DNA of 5,288 nt from a bacterium. Its GTDB lineage: Bacteria; Zhuqueibacterota; Zhuqueibacteria; Thermofontimicrobiales; Thermofontimicrobiaceae. A model generated the notes under the pieces. That model had not been told where the DNA came from. It ran no database searches and worked only from the letters and a program-made list of their open reading frames with translations. The translations under genes and the position numbers were made by a program. Positions 1 to 5,288 of this stretch are shown here, piece after piece. The stretch spans positions 1 through 5,288 of the forward strand of contig JALOPY010000230.1 of assembly GCA_025453735.1 (NCBI GenBank), in the 5' to 3' direction. Each line of letters begins with the position of its first letter. The first letter of the stretch is position 1.

Positions 1-485
1 TGCTGTTCCTTCAACTTCGGGTCGCCAGATTTCACAGCGACATTGAGTTTTGCCAGGCGCCGCTCCACAATTTCCAGGTCTTTTAATATCAGCTCCGTCA
101 TCACGACCTCGACATCTGCTACGGGGTCGAGCCTGTCGCTGGTATGCGCCACGTTCTCATCCTCAAAACAGCGCACCACATGGGCGATGGCATCCACGCC
201 CTGGATGTGATTTAAAAACTGGTTTCCCAATCCTTCCCCGGTGCTGGCGCCTTTGACCAATCCGGCAATATCAATAAATTCCAGAGTTGTCGGCGTAATT
301 TTCGCTGAGCCGATGAGCTTGCCAATATTTTCCAGCCGTTCATCTTTCAATGGGACAATGCCCACATTGGGATCGATGGTGCAAAACGGATAGTTTGAAG
401 CCGGCACCTGCTGGGAGGTCAGGGCATTAAAAATCGTAGATTTGCCCACATTGGGAAGCCCGACTAAGCCGCATTTGAAGCCCAT
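1..485 (-). CDS. ychF: Ribosome-binding ATPase YchF (OLA1 family), N-terminal part only
   Basis: This encodes the first 161 residues of YchF, a TRAFAC-class P-loop protein of the Obg family that binds the ribosome and hydrolyses ATP rather than GTP; in bacteria it is tied to translation and oxidative-stress response. The ATG at 485-483 opens with MGFKCGLVGLPNVGKST, almost identical to the E. coli start, so the start is secure. The Walker A/G1 motif GLPNVGKST is at residues 9-17, and the switch II/G3 motif DIAGLVKGAS at 72-81 is followed by GEGLGNQFL, which is diagnostic of YchF. Residues 105-161 enter the helical insertion. The nucleotide-specificity motif (NxxE in place of NKxD) and the C-terminal TGS domain lie beyond the left edge, so ATP preference cannot be checked. 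The family is about 365 aa, so less than half is present; this is truncation by the window, not a pseudogene. A weak AGG lies 8 nt before the start. The gene is separated from the protease upstream by 328 bp and probably has its own promoter. Confidence 0.97.
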   Translation of the reverse strand, partial: MGFKCGLVGLPNVGKSTIFNALTSQQVPASNYPFCTIDPNVGIVPLKDERLENIGKLIGSAKITPTTLEFIDIAGLVKGASTGEGLGNQFLNHIQGVDAIAHVVRCFEDENVAHTSDRLDPVADVEVVMTELILKDLEIVERRLAKLNVAVKSGDPKLKEQ

Positions 486-518
486 GGTTTTAACCTGAAT
501 TTATTTTGCGTCTTATTT

Positions 519-548
519 ATTGTATCGGAATTTCTAAGTTTGAGTTAA
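519..548 (-). promoter_or_regulatory. Probable sigma70-type promoter of ychF
   Basis: Read on the minus strand, a -35-like TTAACT (548-543) is followed after an 18-nt spacer by a -10-like TACAAT (524-519). Transcription would start near 512, giving a leader of about 27 nt before the ychF ATG. The -10 differs from consensus at one position and the -35 matches at four of six. The position, just upstream of ychF and downstream of the repeat element, supports independent transcription of ychF. This rests on motif matching only. Confidence 0.5.
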
Positions 549-628
549 AATTACTATGGCAAAACTTATAAGGAGCGACGGAGTAACCTGAGCATCACAG
601 AGATTTCTTGGGAGAGATTGTCAAGCGG

Positions 629-746
629 TTACAAAACTCCGCTGCTCCGTTTCTCATTGTAAGGAATTTACTCATTAATCAAAGCTCTAAAAAAAAGGCG
701 CAGCTTCGATGCTCCTAAAAAATGGCGCATCTTCGATTTGCGAAGC
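629..746 (-). repeat. Dispersed intergenic repeat element, copy 1 (two 27-nt units)
   Basis: This 118-bp block is homologous to 4712-4868 in inverted orientation. Read on the minus strand it starts with GCTTCGCAAAT. Two abutting 27-nt units follow (736-710 and 709-683, 22 of 27 identical to each other), with the core ATGCGCCAT then TTTTTTAGGAGCA. A conserved tail ends at 629 in TTGTAA. The tail begins with TTACAATGAGAAACGGAGCA, so its ends (TTACAA and TTGTAA) are complementary and could close a hairpin. Compared with copy 2 it lacks one 27-nt unit and a 12-nt stretch in the tail. Weaker similarity to copy 2 may continue to about 579. It fills most of the gap between the protease and ychF. No transposase or coding function is apparent. 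Confidence 0.85.
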
Positions 747-813
747 TAAGCTCTTTGTTCTAAAAAATTCAAAACGAAAGCAACAGATCAAAATCAGAAC
801 ATTCTTTACTGAT

Positions 814-3279
814 TCATTTTTGACCTGCATCGTTTGAATTATTGTCTTCCTTTTTCTCGTCCTGTTTATCTTTATTCGATGTCCGCTCCTGATTTTTCAA
901 CTGTTCTGACATATCATCCAGCTTCTTTTCGACTGCCCAGTAAACTGTTCCTTTTGGAAAATTGCCGTCTTTTTGTCGTTTGCCTGCTTTCTTGCCGGTG
1001 AGAATTTCAATTCCCTCATCGACCGTTGCTACAGCGTAGATGTGAAATTTGCCATCTTTGACAGCCTGAATAACTTTATCATTCAAAATCAGGTTTTTAA
1101 CATTTGTTTTCGGGATGACGACGCCTTGCTCCCCTGTTAAGCCCTGCGCCTGGCAGATATTAAAAAAACCTTCGATCTTCTCATTCACACCGCCGATGGG
1201 CTGAATTTCGCCGAGTTGATTCACCGAACCCGTCACGGCAATCCCCTGCTGAATCGGAAATTCCGATAAGCTCGAAAGAATTGCATACAGCTCTGTTGAG
1301 GAAGCGCTATCTCCTTCGATATCTTCATAGCTTTGCTCGAAAGTAATGCTGGCGGAAATAGAAATTTGTCGCTCCTGTCCGAATTTTCCATTTAAATAGC
1401 CGGTGAAAATCATCACTCCTTTGTTATAGATTGAACCGGTCAGTTTTGCCTCTCGATCGATGGAAATTATTCCGCTCCTGCCCAAATAGGTTTGTACGGT
1501 GATACGACTCGGTTTTCCAAAATCGTAATCGCCGATACTGATCACGGAAAGTCCATTCACCTGTCCAACGGCTTCTCCGGTGGTATTAATAATTACTCTA
1601 CCTTCGTTAATCGTCTCATGGATTCGGGTTTCGTATTTATTCAAACGATATTGGCTGGCTTCAATCGCCTTTTTGACATCCTCCCCGGTCACCAATTTAT
1701 TTTTGCTTTTCTTTGCCCAATAGTTAGCTTCGATGAGCAAATCATGAATATCCGAAAATCGTGTCGAAAGTTTTGTTTGATCCGAAGTAAGCTTCGTCCC
1801 ATACACAACGATGCGACTGACCGCGCAGGGATCGAAATGCATTAATCCTTCTCGATCACATTGATTTCGAATAAAACGAGCATAGCTCATTACATTTTGT
1901 TTGGTGCGCGGCATATCCACATTAAAATCTGCCTTGACTTTAAAAAGCTCCTGAAACTCATCATCGTAATTCAAGAGAAAATAGTAAGCGCGATAATTTC
2001 CAATGATAACCACTTTGAAATCGAGCGGAATGGATTCCGGGTCAAGCGTCTTCACGCTCACAAAACTGTATTCCTCGCTTAAATCGGTGATGACTATCGA
2101 CCGATTTTTCAAGGCGCGCTTGAGGGCTTTCCAGGCTAACGGATTCTGGAATAGCTGTTCTGCCTCGATAATCAAAAATCCACCGTTGGCGCGGTGCAGC
2201 GCGCCGGCCTTGATTAATGTATAGTCTGTTACCAGCATGCCCATTTTGGATTGACGGTCAATGCGGCCGATTAGATTGTTGTAGGTCGGATTATTTTCGA
2301 CGACCACAGGAGCGCCAATTGTTTTGCTGTTATCGACAATTAAGTTCACACGGTAGCGGTCAAAAACCAATCCATTATGTGTCGTAAAACTCATTGAAGA
2401 GTTGTCACGCCTTTCATTGTCAGTCGGCGTTAAAAATTCCCGGATATGTTCAAGAATATCTTCTTCAACATCTTTGAAATACTCCAGCACCTCACAATAA
2501 TCCTTGAATTCCTGGCGCAGCTCCCGCATCGGTTGTCCGATGGCAACACGCATCATCTGCCGTTCATGTTGCTCCAGCTTTGTTTTGGTTTCGAATTCTA
2601 AATTATGAATGGACTGAAATTCTTCATTGAGCTCATTTTGCAATTCCTGACCGGCAGCTTCCAGCAGCTCTTTTTCATTGTTAGGAAGCGCATCGAATTG
2701 TTCTGGTGAAATAACCTGCCCATCTCGAATTGGAACCAAAATCAATCCTGACGCGATTTTTTTTAACGTGAAGGAGCGCAATTTCAGCTTATTATCCAAT
2801 TCAGCTAACAGTTTGTTCTGCGTCTCTCGTGAATGTTGAATAATCGCCTGGTGCTGTTTTTTATATTCCTCTGAATTCAACACTTCAGGGATATCTTTCT
2901 TCAACTGATCGATTAACCGTTGCATGCTCCTGAGCAATTTTTTTCCTTTTCCTGCCGGCAAGCGCAGCGAATTTGGCTGATCAGGATTTTGAAAATTGAA
3001 AACATAGCACCAATCACTCGGCGCGGACATGGTTCGCGCTCGTTTTTCAACAGCTTCTTTTATAATCGAAGTCCTCCCAGCGCCTGCTGGTCCTAATGCA
3101 AAAATATTGTAGCCATAACTTTTCAGATCCACACCGAAGTTGATCGCAGACACGGCACGTTCCTGTCCGATCACATCATCTAACAATTCTAAGTCTGCGG
3201 TCGATTGAAACTTGAATTGGGAAGGGTCACAGAAGTAACTTAATTTTTCCAGGGGCACTTCTTTGGTCCGTTTTGCCAT
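814..3279 (-). CDS. Lon-family ATP-dependent protease (AAA_32/LonB-LonH type)
   Basis: This 821-aa protein is a soluble AAA+ serine protease of the Lon family, of the type related to E. coli YcbZ/LonH, likely degrading or processing damaged or regulatory proteins in the cytoplasm. The P-loop is GPAGAGRT (63-70), with Arg69 where Lys is canonical. A long Gln/Glu/Lys-rich helical, probably coiled-coil insertion occupies about 112-285. A Walker B-like strand, GGFLIIEAE, is at 366-374, and the AAA lid and linker span about 455-555. The C-terminal Lon protease domain (about 560-762) has the Ser-Lys dyad: Ser658 in EGDSAS and Lys701 in GGVNEK, 43 residues apart as in E. coli Lon (S679/K722). FPKGTVYWAVEKKL (774-787) resembles the family's usual end; residues 796-821 are a charged, low-complexity tail. 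There is no LonA N-terminal substrate domain and no membrane segment, which argues against both LonA and archaeal membrane LonB. The ATG is preceded by GAGGAG with 9-nt spacing. The gene starts 98 bp after the ferredoxin stop with no obvious promoter between, so cotranscription is plausible. Its substrate is unknown. Confidence 0.93.
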   Translation of the reverse strand: MAKRTKEVPLEKLSYFCDPSQFKFQSTADLELLDDVIGQERAVSAINFGVDLKSYGYNIFALGPAGAGRTSIIKEAVEKRARTMSAPSDWCYVFNFQNPDQPNSLRLPAGKGKKLLRSMQRLIDQLKKDIPEVLNSEEYKKQHQAIIQHSRETQNKLLAELDNKLKLRSFTLKKIASGLILVPIRDGQVISPEQFDALPNNEKELLEAAGQELQNELNEEFQSIHNLEFETKTKLEQHERQMMRVAIGQPMRELRQEFKDYCEVLEYFKDVEEDILEHIREFLTPTDNERRDNSSMSFTTHNGLVFDRYRVNLIVDNSKTIGAPVVVENNPTYNNLIGRIDRQSKMGMLVTDYTLIKAGALHRANGGFLIIEAEQLFQNPLAWKALKRALKNRSIVITDLSEEYSFVSVKTLDPESIPLDFKVVIIGNYRAYYFLLNYDDEFQELFKVKADFNVDMPRTKQNVMSYARFIRNQCDREGLMHFDPCAVSRIVVYGTKLTSDQTKLSTRFSDIHDLLIEANYWAKKSKNKLVTGEDVKKAIEASQYRLNKYETRIHETINEGRVIINTTGEAVGQVNGLSVISIGDYDFGKPSRITVQTYLGRSGIISIDREAKLTGSIYNKGVMIFTGYLNGKFGQERQISISASITFEQSYEDIEGDSASSTELYAILSSLSEFPIQQGIAVTGSVNQLGEIQPIGGVNEKIEGFFNICQAQGLTGEQGVVIPKTNVKNLILNDKVIQAVKDGKFHIYAVATVDEGIEILTGKKAGKRQKDGNFPKGTVYWAVEKKLDDMSEQLKNQERTSNKDKQDEKKEDNNSNDAGQK

Positions 3280-3378
3280 TAAAATCGTCTCCTCTTTCTC
3301 GCTTTCTGTCTGCTGATGAAGATAGCAACTTTACCAGCGCCTATCATTATTCATATTTCTCAGAATTTTTCTGATGGC

Positions 3379-3606
3379 TCAACTAAAAAAATTAGCATTT
3401 TTCTCAATGAAAGTTTTTTTTCCCTCAGGCAGATCTTCGTCTGCAAATATTGCTCCTTCCGGACATTCATCGACACAGGAAGCACAATCGATACATTCAA
3501 CCGAATCAATGTAATATTGATCCTCGCCTGCTTTGATACATTCTGTCGGGCAAACTTCAGCGCACGTTCCACATAACGTACACAGATCCGTTATGACATG
3601 AGCCAC
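3379..3606 (-). CDS. 2[4Fe-4S] bacterial-type ferredoxin
   Basis: This small soluble electron carrier of 75 aa contains two complete CxxCxxCxxxCP motifs: Cys9, 12, 15, 19 and Cys38, 41, 44, 48. Together these ligate two low-potential [4Fe-4S] clusters, one Cys from each motif crossing to the other cluster as is usual in this family. An additional Cys23 follows the first motif (CPTEC) and is probably not a ligand. The C-terminal 20 residues are charged and unmotivated. I place the start at GTG (3606-3604), giving the typical MAHVITD beginning, because GGAGG sits 6 nt upstream; a longer frame from TTG at 3612 would directly abut that Shine-Dalgarno sequence. A near-consensus promoter lies upstream, and the Lon-type protease follows 98 bp downstream. 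The partner enzyme cannot be read from sequence. LipA, encoded just upstream, is a radical SAM enzyme that needs reduced ferredoxin or flavodoxin and is one candidate; 2-oxoacid:ferredoxin oxidoreductases elsewhere are another. Confidence 0.95.
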   Translation of the reverse strand: MAHVITDLCTLCGTCAEVCPTECIKAGEDQYYIDSVECIDCASCVDECPEGAIFADEDLPEGKKTFIEKNANFFS

Positions 3607-3612
3607 TGGCAA

Positions 3613-3617
3613 CCTCC
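3613..3617 (-). promoter_or_regulatory. Shine-Dalgarno GGAGG that fixes the ferredoxin start
   Basis: On the minus strand GGAGG occupies 3617-3613. It is 6 nt from the GTG at 3606 and 0 nt from the in-frame TTG at 3612. Only the GTG has workable spacing, so the ferredoxin is called with 75 rather than 77 residues. Confidence 0.8.
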
Positions 3618-3685
3618 ATTAATTTGTTGAAATTATTCCTGAATTAAAAAAAAGATAGATATTAAGATTGTAATTTATGAGCCGA

Positions 3686-3714
3686 ATTATACAAAAAAAT
3701 GGAATAAAATGCAA
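3686..3714 (-). promoter_or_regulatory. Strong sigma70-type promoter of the ferredoxin (and possibly the protease)
   Basis: On the minus strand, TTGCAT (3714-3709) and a perfect TATAAT (3691-3686) are separated by exactly 17 nt, the optimal spacing; the spacer is T-rich. Initiation would fall near 3679, giving an AT-rich leader of about 70 nt before the GTG at 3606. This is the best promoter match in the window and suggests that the ferredoxin is expressed independently of lipA, with read-through into the protease possible. It rests on sequence matching only. Confidence 0.75.
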
Positions 3715-3778
3715 GGCAAAATAACTCGAATTTTCGGCTAAAATTAGAAAAATATTCATTTCAATGACGCTTTTGAAT

Positions 3779-3816
3779 GATTGCAGGTGATCCGAAGATA
3801 CGATTAACCTGCAATC
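3779..3816 (-). terminator. Hairpin spanning the lipA stop codon; possible transcript 3' end
   Basis: On the minus strand GATTGCAGGT (3816-3807) and ACCTGCAATC (3788-3779) form a perfect 10-bp stem around an 18-nt loop. The loop contains ATC-TTCG-GAT (3799-3790), which could fold into a small inner stem capped by the exceptionally stable cUUCGg tetraloop. The outer left arm encodes the last lipA codons and the TAA (3806-3804) lies in the loop. There is no immediate U-tract after the stem, so it is not a textbook intrinsic terminator; it could be a weak terminator or an mRNA 3'-end protecting structure. Its position between lipA and the ferredoxin promoter fits a boundary between two transcription units. 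Confidence 0.45.
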
Positions 3817-4667
3817 GCATCATAACCAGAAGCGGCATGATAGGAACTCCGAACCAATGGTCCTGCCTCGACATGAAGAAATCCCAGGTCCATCCCAATC
3901 TGCTTTAATCGCTTGAATTCTTCGGGAGTGACATAGCGATCGATGGCAAGGTGCTCGGACGAAGGCTGCAAATACTGTCCCAATGTCAACAAATCACATT
4001 TTACATCCCGCAACTCCTGCATTACAGCAATGACTTCTTCCAATGTTTCACCAAGCCCCACCATCAAGCCCGTCTTGGTGATCATGCCTTGCTGTTTGGC
4101 AGAAGCTAAAACATGTAACGAACGTCGAAAGACAGCCTGAGGACGAACGATGGGATAAAGCGATGGAACGGTTTCGATATTGTGGTTTAGCACATCAGGT
4201 TTCGCTGCAATAACCGCTGACAACGCCGGCACTGAGCCTTGAAAATCAGGAATCAAAACTTCCACGTGGCACGATGACGCAACTTTTTTGATTTCCCGAA
4301 TTGTCTCAGCAAAAATAGAAGCGCCTCCATCGGGCAAATCATCGCGTGTTACAGAGGTAATAACCGCATAACGCAGTGATAATGTTTTCACCGCTTCTGC
4401 CACTCGCATCGGCTCGTCAGTATCAACGATCCCTGGAACGCCGGGTTGGACCGCGCAAAAGCGACAATTCCGGGTGCAAACATCGCCAAGAATCATAAAT
4501 GTCGCGGTGCGTTTGCCCCAACAATCCCCAATATTGGGACAATGAGCGCTCTGACACACAGTGTTGAGCCGATGTTGTTCAATCAACCTTCTCACATCTT
4601 GAAAGTTTTTTCCCGCTGGCAATGGCACTTTTAGCCAGCGAGGATGTCTTGTGCGCGTTATCGTCAT
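3804..4667 (-). CDS. lipA: Lipoyl synthase LipA
   Basis: This 287-aa radical SAM enzyme inserts two sulfur atoms at C6 and C8 of the octanoyl group on E2 subunits of 2-oxoacid dehydrogenases or on the GcvH protein, making lipoyl cofactor in the cytoplasm. The auxiliary cluster motif CX4CX5C is present (Cys38, 43, 49; CQSAHCPNIGDC), as is the radical SAM motif CX3CX2C (Cys64, 68, 71; CTRNCRFC). The C-terminal RSSY (273-276) carries the serine that ligates the auxiliary cluster. Other family signatures are VTRDDLPDGGA (106-116), LNHNIETV (160-167), TKTGLMVGLGET (198-208 region) and TLGQYLQPS (228-236). The length is normal and all catalytic residues are present. The ATG at 4667 has a weak GGAAAG upstream and leads into RHPRWLKV, typical of the family. 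No lipB or lplA is visible in the window, so the octanoyl transferase must be elsewhere. The upstream flank is a repeat element beginning 44 bp away (4712), and I see no convincing promoter in between. Confidence 0.98.
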   Translation of the reverse strand: MTITRTRHPRWLKVPLPAGKNFQDVRRLIEQHRLNTVCQSAHCPNIGDCWGKRTATFMILGDVCTRNCRFCAVQPGVPGIVDTDEPMRVAEAVKTLSLRYAVITSVTRDDLPDGGASIFAETIREIKKVASSCHVEVLIPDFQGSVPALSAVIAAKPDVLNHNIETVPSLYPIVRPQAVFRRSLHVLASAKQQGMITKTGLMVGLGETLEEVIAVMQELRDVKCDLLTLGQYLQPSSEHLAIDRYVTPEEFKRLKQIGMDLGFLHVEAGPLVRSSYHAASGYDAIAG

Positions 4668-4711
4668 TCAGCTTTCCGATTTAAATCTTGGGTTTTCACT
4701 TTAAGAACTTC

Positions 4712-4868
4712 GCTTCGCAAATTGAAAATGCGCCATATTTTAGGAGCATTGAAAATGCGCCATTTTTTAGGAGCATCAAAGATGTGCAGTCTTTTGGGAG
4801 CATTAATCAATGAGCAATTCCTTTACAATGAGAAACGGAGCAGGCGAAGTTTCAACGGAGTTTTGTAA
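4712..4868 (+). repeat. Dispersed intergenic repeat element, copy 2 (three 27-nt units)
   Basis: This 157-bp block is homologous to the inverse of 629-746. After GCTTCGCAAAT come three abutting 27-nt units: 4722-4748, 4749-4775 and 4776-4802. Units 1 and 2 differ at one base; unit 3 matches unit 2 at 19 of 27. Unit 2 matches the better left-hand unit at 25 of 27. The tail (4803-4868) shares TTACAATGAGAAACGGAGCA and the terminal GGAGTTTTGTAA with copy 1 but carries 12 extra bases between them. The complementary ends of the tail, TTACAA (4823-4828) and TTGTAA (4863-4868), can pair. There are no unique spacers between units, so it is not a CRISPR. It lies directly upstream of lipA on the opposite orientation to copy 1. 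Weaker resemblance to the copy 1 flank runs on to about 4919. Confidence 0.85.
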
Positions 4869-4935
4869 GAGCAAAATAATCTTTTCCTAAAAATCTCCAT
4901 GGGTCTTCGTTTACTCCCCTGTGCCCGCAGGGTAG

Positions 4936-4963
4936 TTGCTCTTTGCAAGATTTCTTTTATAAT
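4936..4963 (+). promoter_or_regulatory. Possible rightward promoter
   Basis: A perfect TATAAT (4958-4963) on the plus strand is preceded, after 16 nt, by TTGCTC (4936-4941), a half-match to the -35 consensus. It would transcribe into the hairpin-rich repeat that follows, where no gene is seen before the window ends. Just upstream, 4917-4932 can form a 5-bp hairpin (CCCTG/CAGGG). The surrounding DNA is AT-rich, so a chance match is quite possible. Confidence 0.25.
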
Positions 4964-5064
4964 AAAGGGTGTTTAAGCAAATTTGTGCATGATAGATCAT
5001 TTCAATAAATTAGATAGTGAAAAAAAATCGGTTACGTGAGTTGTTTTTTGAACTCACCCCCCGG

Positions 5065-5089
5065 CCCCCTCTCTTAAAAAGAGACGGGG
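5065..5089. repeat. Imperfect hairpin, left half of the inner inverted repeat
   Basis: CCCC (5065-5068) pairs with GGGG (5086-5089) and TCTCTT (5070-5075) with AAGAGA (5079-5084), with one C-C mismatch and an AAA loop. On the plus strand a short T-run (CTTTTT, 5095-5100) follows after a few bases, so weak terminator activity is conceivable. It is the degenerate inverted partner of the hairpin at 5129-5155. Confidence 0.65.
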
Positions 5090-5128
5090 AGTAACTTTTT
5101 GAAATTGTTCGTGTTTAACCACTTTGCT

Positions 5129-5155
5129 CCCCCTTCTCTTGCCAAGAGAAGGGGG
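5129..5155. repeat. Perfect 12-bp hairpin, right half of the inner inverted repeat
   Basis: CCCCCTTCTCTT (5129-5140) and AAGAGAAGGGGG (5144-5155) form an uninterrupted 12-bp stem with a GCC loop. Because it is also the reverse-complement relative of 5050-5089, the pair could fold either as two separate hairpins or as one long stem. No T-run follows on either strand, which speaks against a standard intrinsic terminator. Confidence 0.75.
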
Positions 5156-5206
5156 CCGGGGGGATGAGTTCTATAGAATATTTACTGATTTGTTTAAACA
5201 CCTTTT

Positions 5207-5288
5207 CATATTTTTTAAACGAACTTTAAGATGCCGATACAATCAAGTTATGTGCGTAGCCCAGCTAATAATTATCAATTGATCATTA
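5207..5288. other. Right-edge intergenic DNA, no gene recognised
   Basis: No reading frame, RNA gene or convincing promoter is visible in this AT-rich end. The only structure noted is a 10-bp palindrome, ATCAATTGAT (5274-5283). Together with 4668-5206 it makes over 600 bp without a protein gene before the window ends. Confidence 0.5.

Larger units (their letters stand above)
4964..5206. repeat. Nested inverted repeat, MITE-like or intergenic repeat
   Basis: Outer arms at 4964-4982 and 5188-5206 are inverted copies matching at 17 of 19 positions (core GGTGTTTAA, then CAAAT). They enclose an inner inverted repeat: 5050-5075, beginning GAACTCACCCCCCGGCCCCC, against 5144-5171, which reads its near-complement and ends GAGTTC. 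Each inner arm is itself part of a hairpin. The 243-bp total length with terminal inverted repeats recalls a non-autonomous mobile element, but I find no clear target-site duplication flanking the outer arms and no coding sequence inside. It could equally be two repeats nested by chance or a bidirectional terminator region. Confidence 0.6.

Noticed and set aside
50..256. A plus-strand frame opposite ychF
   Set aside because: It is antisense to unmistakable YchF sequence and composed of residues typical of a shadow frame.
761..813. Intrinsic terminator after the protease
   Set aside because: Only a loose TGTTCT/AGAACA pairing with a very long loop is present, and no compact GC-rich stem followed by a T-run was found.
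1492..2224. Three plus-strand reading frames inside the protease gene
   Set aside because: They are antisense to a clearly conserved Lon-family coding sequence and have no recognisable motifs or ribosome binding sites.
3280..3378. A separate promoter for the protease
   Set aside because: No -35/-10 pair with acceptable spacing could be found; a 5-bp CAGAA/TTCTG hairpin there is too weak to call.
3360..3572. A second minus-strand frame overlapping the ferredoxin, and a plus-strand frame opposite it
   Set aside because: The ferredoxin frame has both complete cysteine motifs and a well-spaced Shine-Dalgarno sequence; the other frames have neither.
3610..3612. TTG as the ferredoxin start codon
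   Set aside because: It directly touches the GGAGG Shine-Dalgarno sequence; the GTG 6 nt downstream has proper spacing and gives the usual family N-terminus.
3613..3680. Riboswitch in the ferredoxin leader
   Set aside because: The leader is short and AT-rich with no recognisable aptamer core or stable stems.
4722..4802. CRISPR array from the 27-nt repeats
   Set aside because: The units abut directly with no unique spacers, there are only three, and no cas gene is nearby.
4644..4868. A 74-residue protein on the plus strand
   Set aside because: It begins antisense inside the lipA start region and then consists mostly of the repeat units; no Shine-Dalgarno sequence or known domain supports it. 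The repeat frame itself is kept as a finding.
629..4868. Composite transposon carrying lipA, ferredoxin and protease
   Set aside because: No transposase, no target duplication and only housekeeping cargo; the flanking repeats are short and diverged, more like a dispersed intergenic family.

Overview
The window is a bacterial chromosomal segment of moderate GC, probably from an uncultured lineage. Four protein genes all lie on the minus strand: lipA (lipoyl synthase), a 2[4Fe-4S] ferredoxin, a large Lon-family AAA+ protease, and the N-terminal part of ychF, which runs off the left edge. The gene products are widespread, so taxonomy rests on weak cues only. The ferredoxin, the LonB/LonH-type protease and the dispersed intergenic repeats would fit an anaerobic or microaerophilic Gram-negative of the FCB/Calditrichota type, but nothing here proves it.

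In order of transcription (right to left): positions 5288-4668 hold no gene but are rich in repeats. They contain a nested inverted repeat with two C-rich/G-rich hairpins (4964-5206) and a 157-bp element with three 27-nt tandem units (4712-4868). lipA follows (4667-3804), ending in a strong hairpin that spans its stop codon. A 190-bp gap carries a near-consensus sigma70-type promoter for the ferredoxin (3606-3379). After 98 bp comes the protease (3279-814), possibly cotranscribed with the ferredoxin. A 328-bp gap then holds a second, inverted copy of the 27-nt-unit element (629-746) and a plausible ychF promoter (519-548). ychF begins at 485.

Functionally, LipA inserts two sulfurs into octanoylated carrier proteins and needs low-potential electrons. 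The adjacent ferredoxin could supply them, although it has its own promoter and no dedicated link is shown. The protease and YchF are protein quality-control and translation/stress factors. I see no defence system, transposase, tRNA, rRNA or CRISPR. The least explained parts are the two repeat families in the intergenic DNA. In particular, one element occurs twice in opposite orientation about 4 kb apart, bracketing the ferredoxin, protease and lipA genes.
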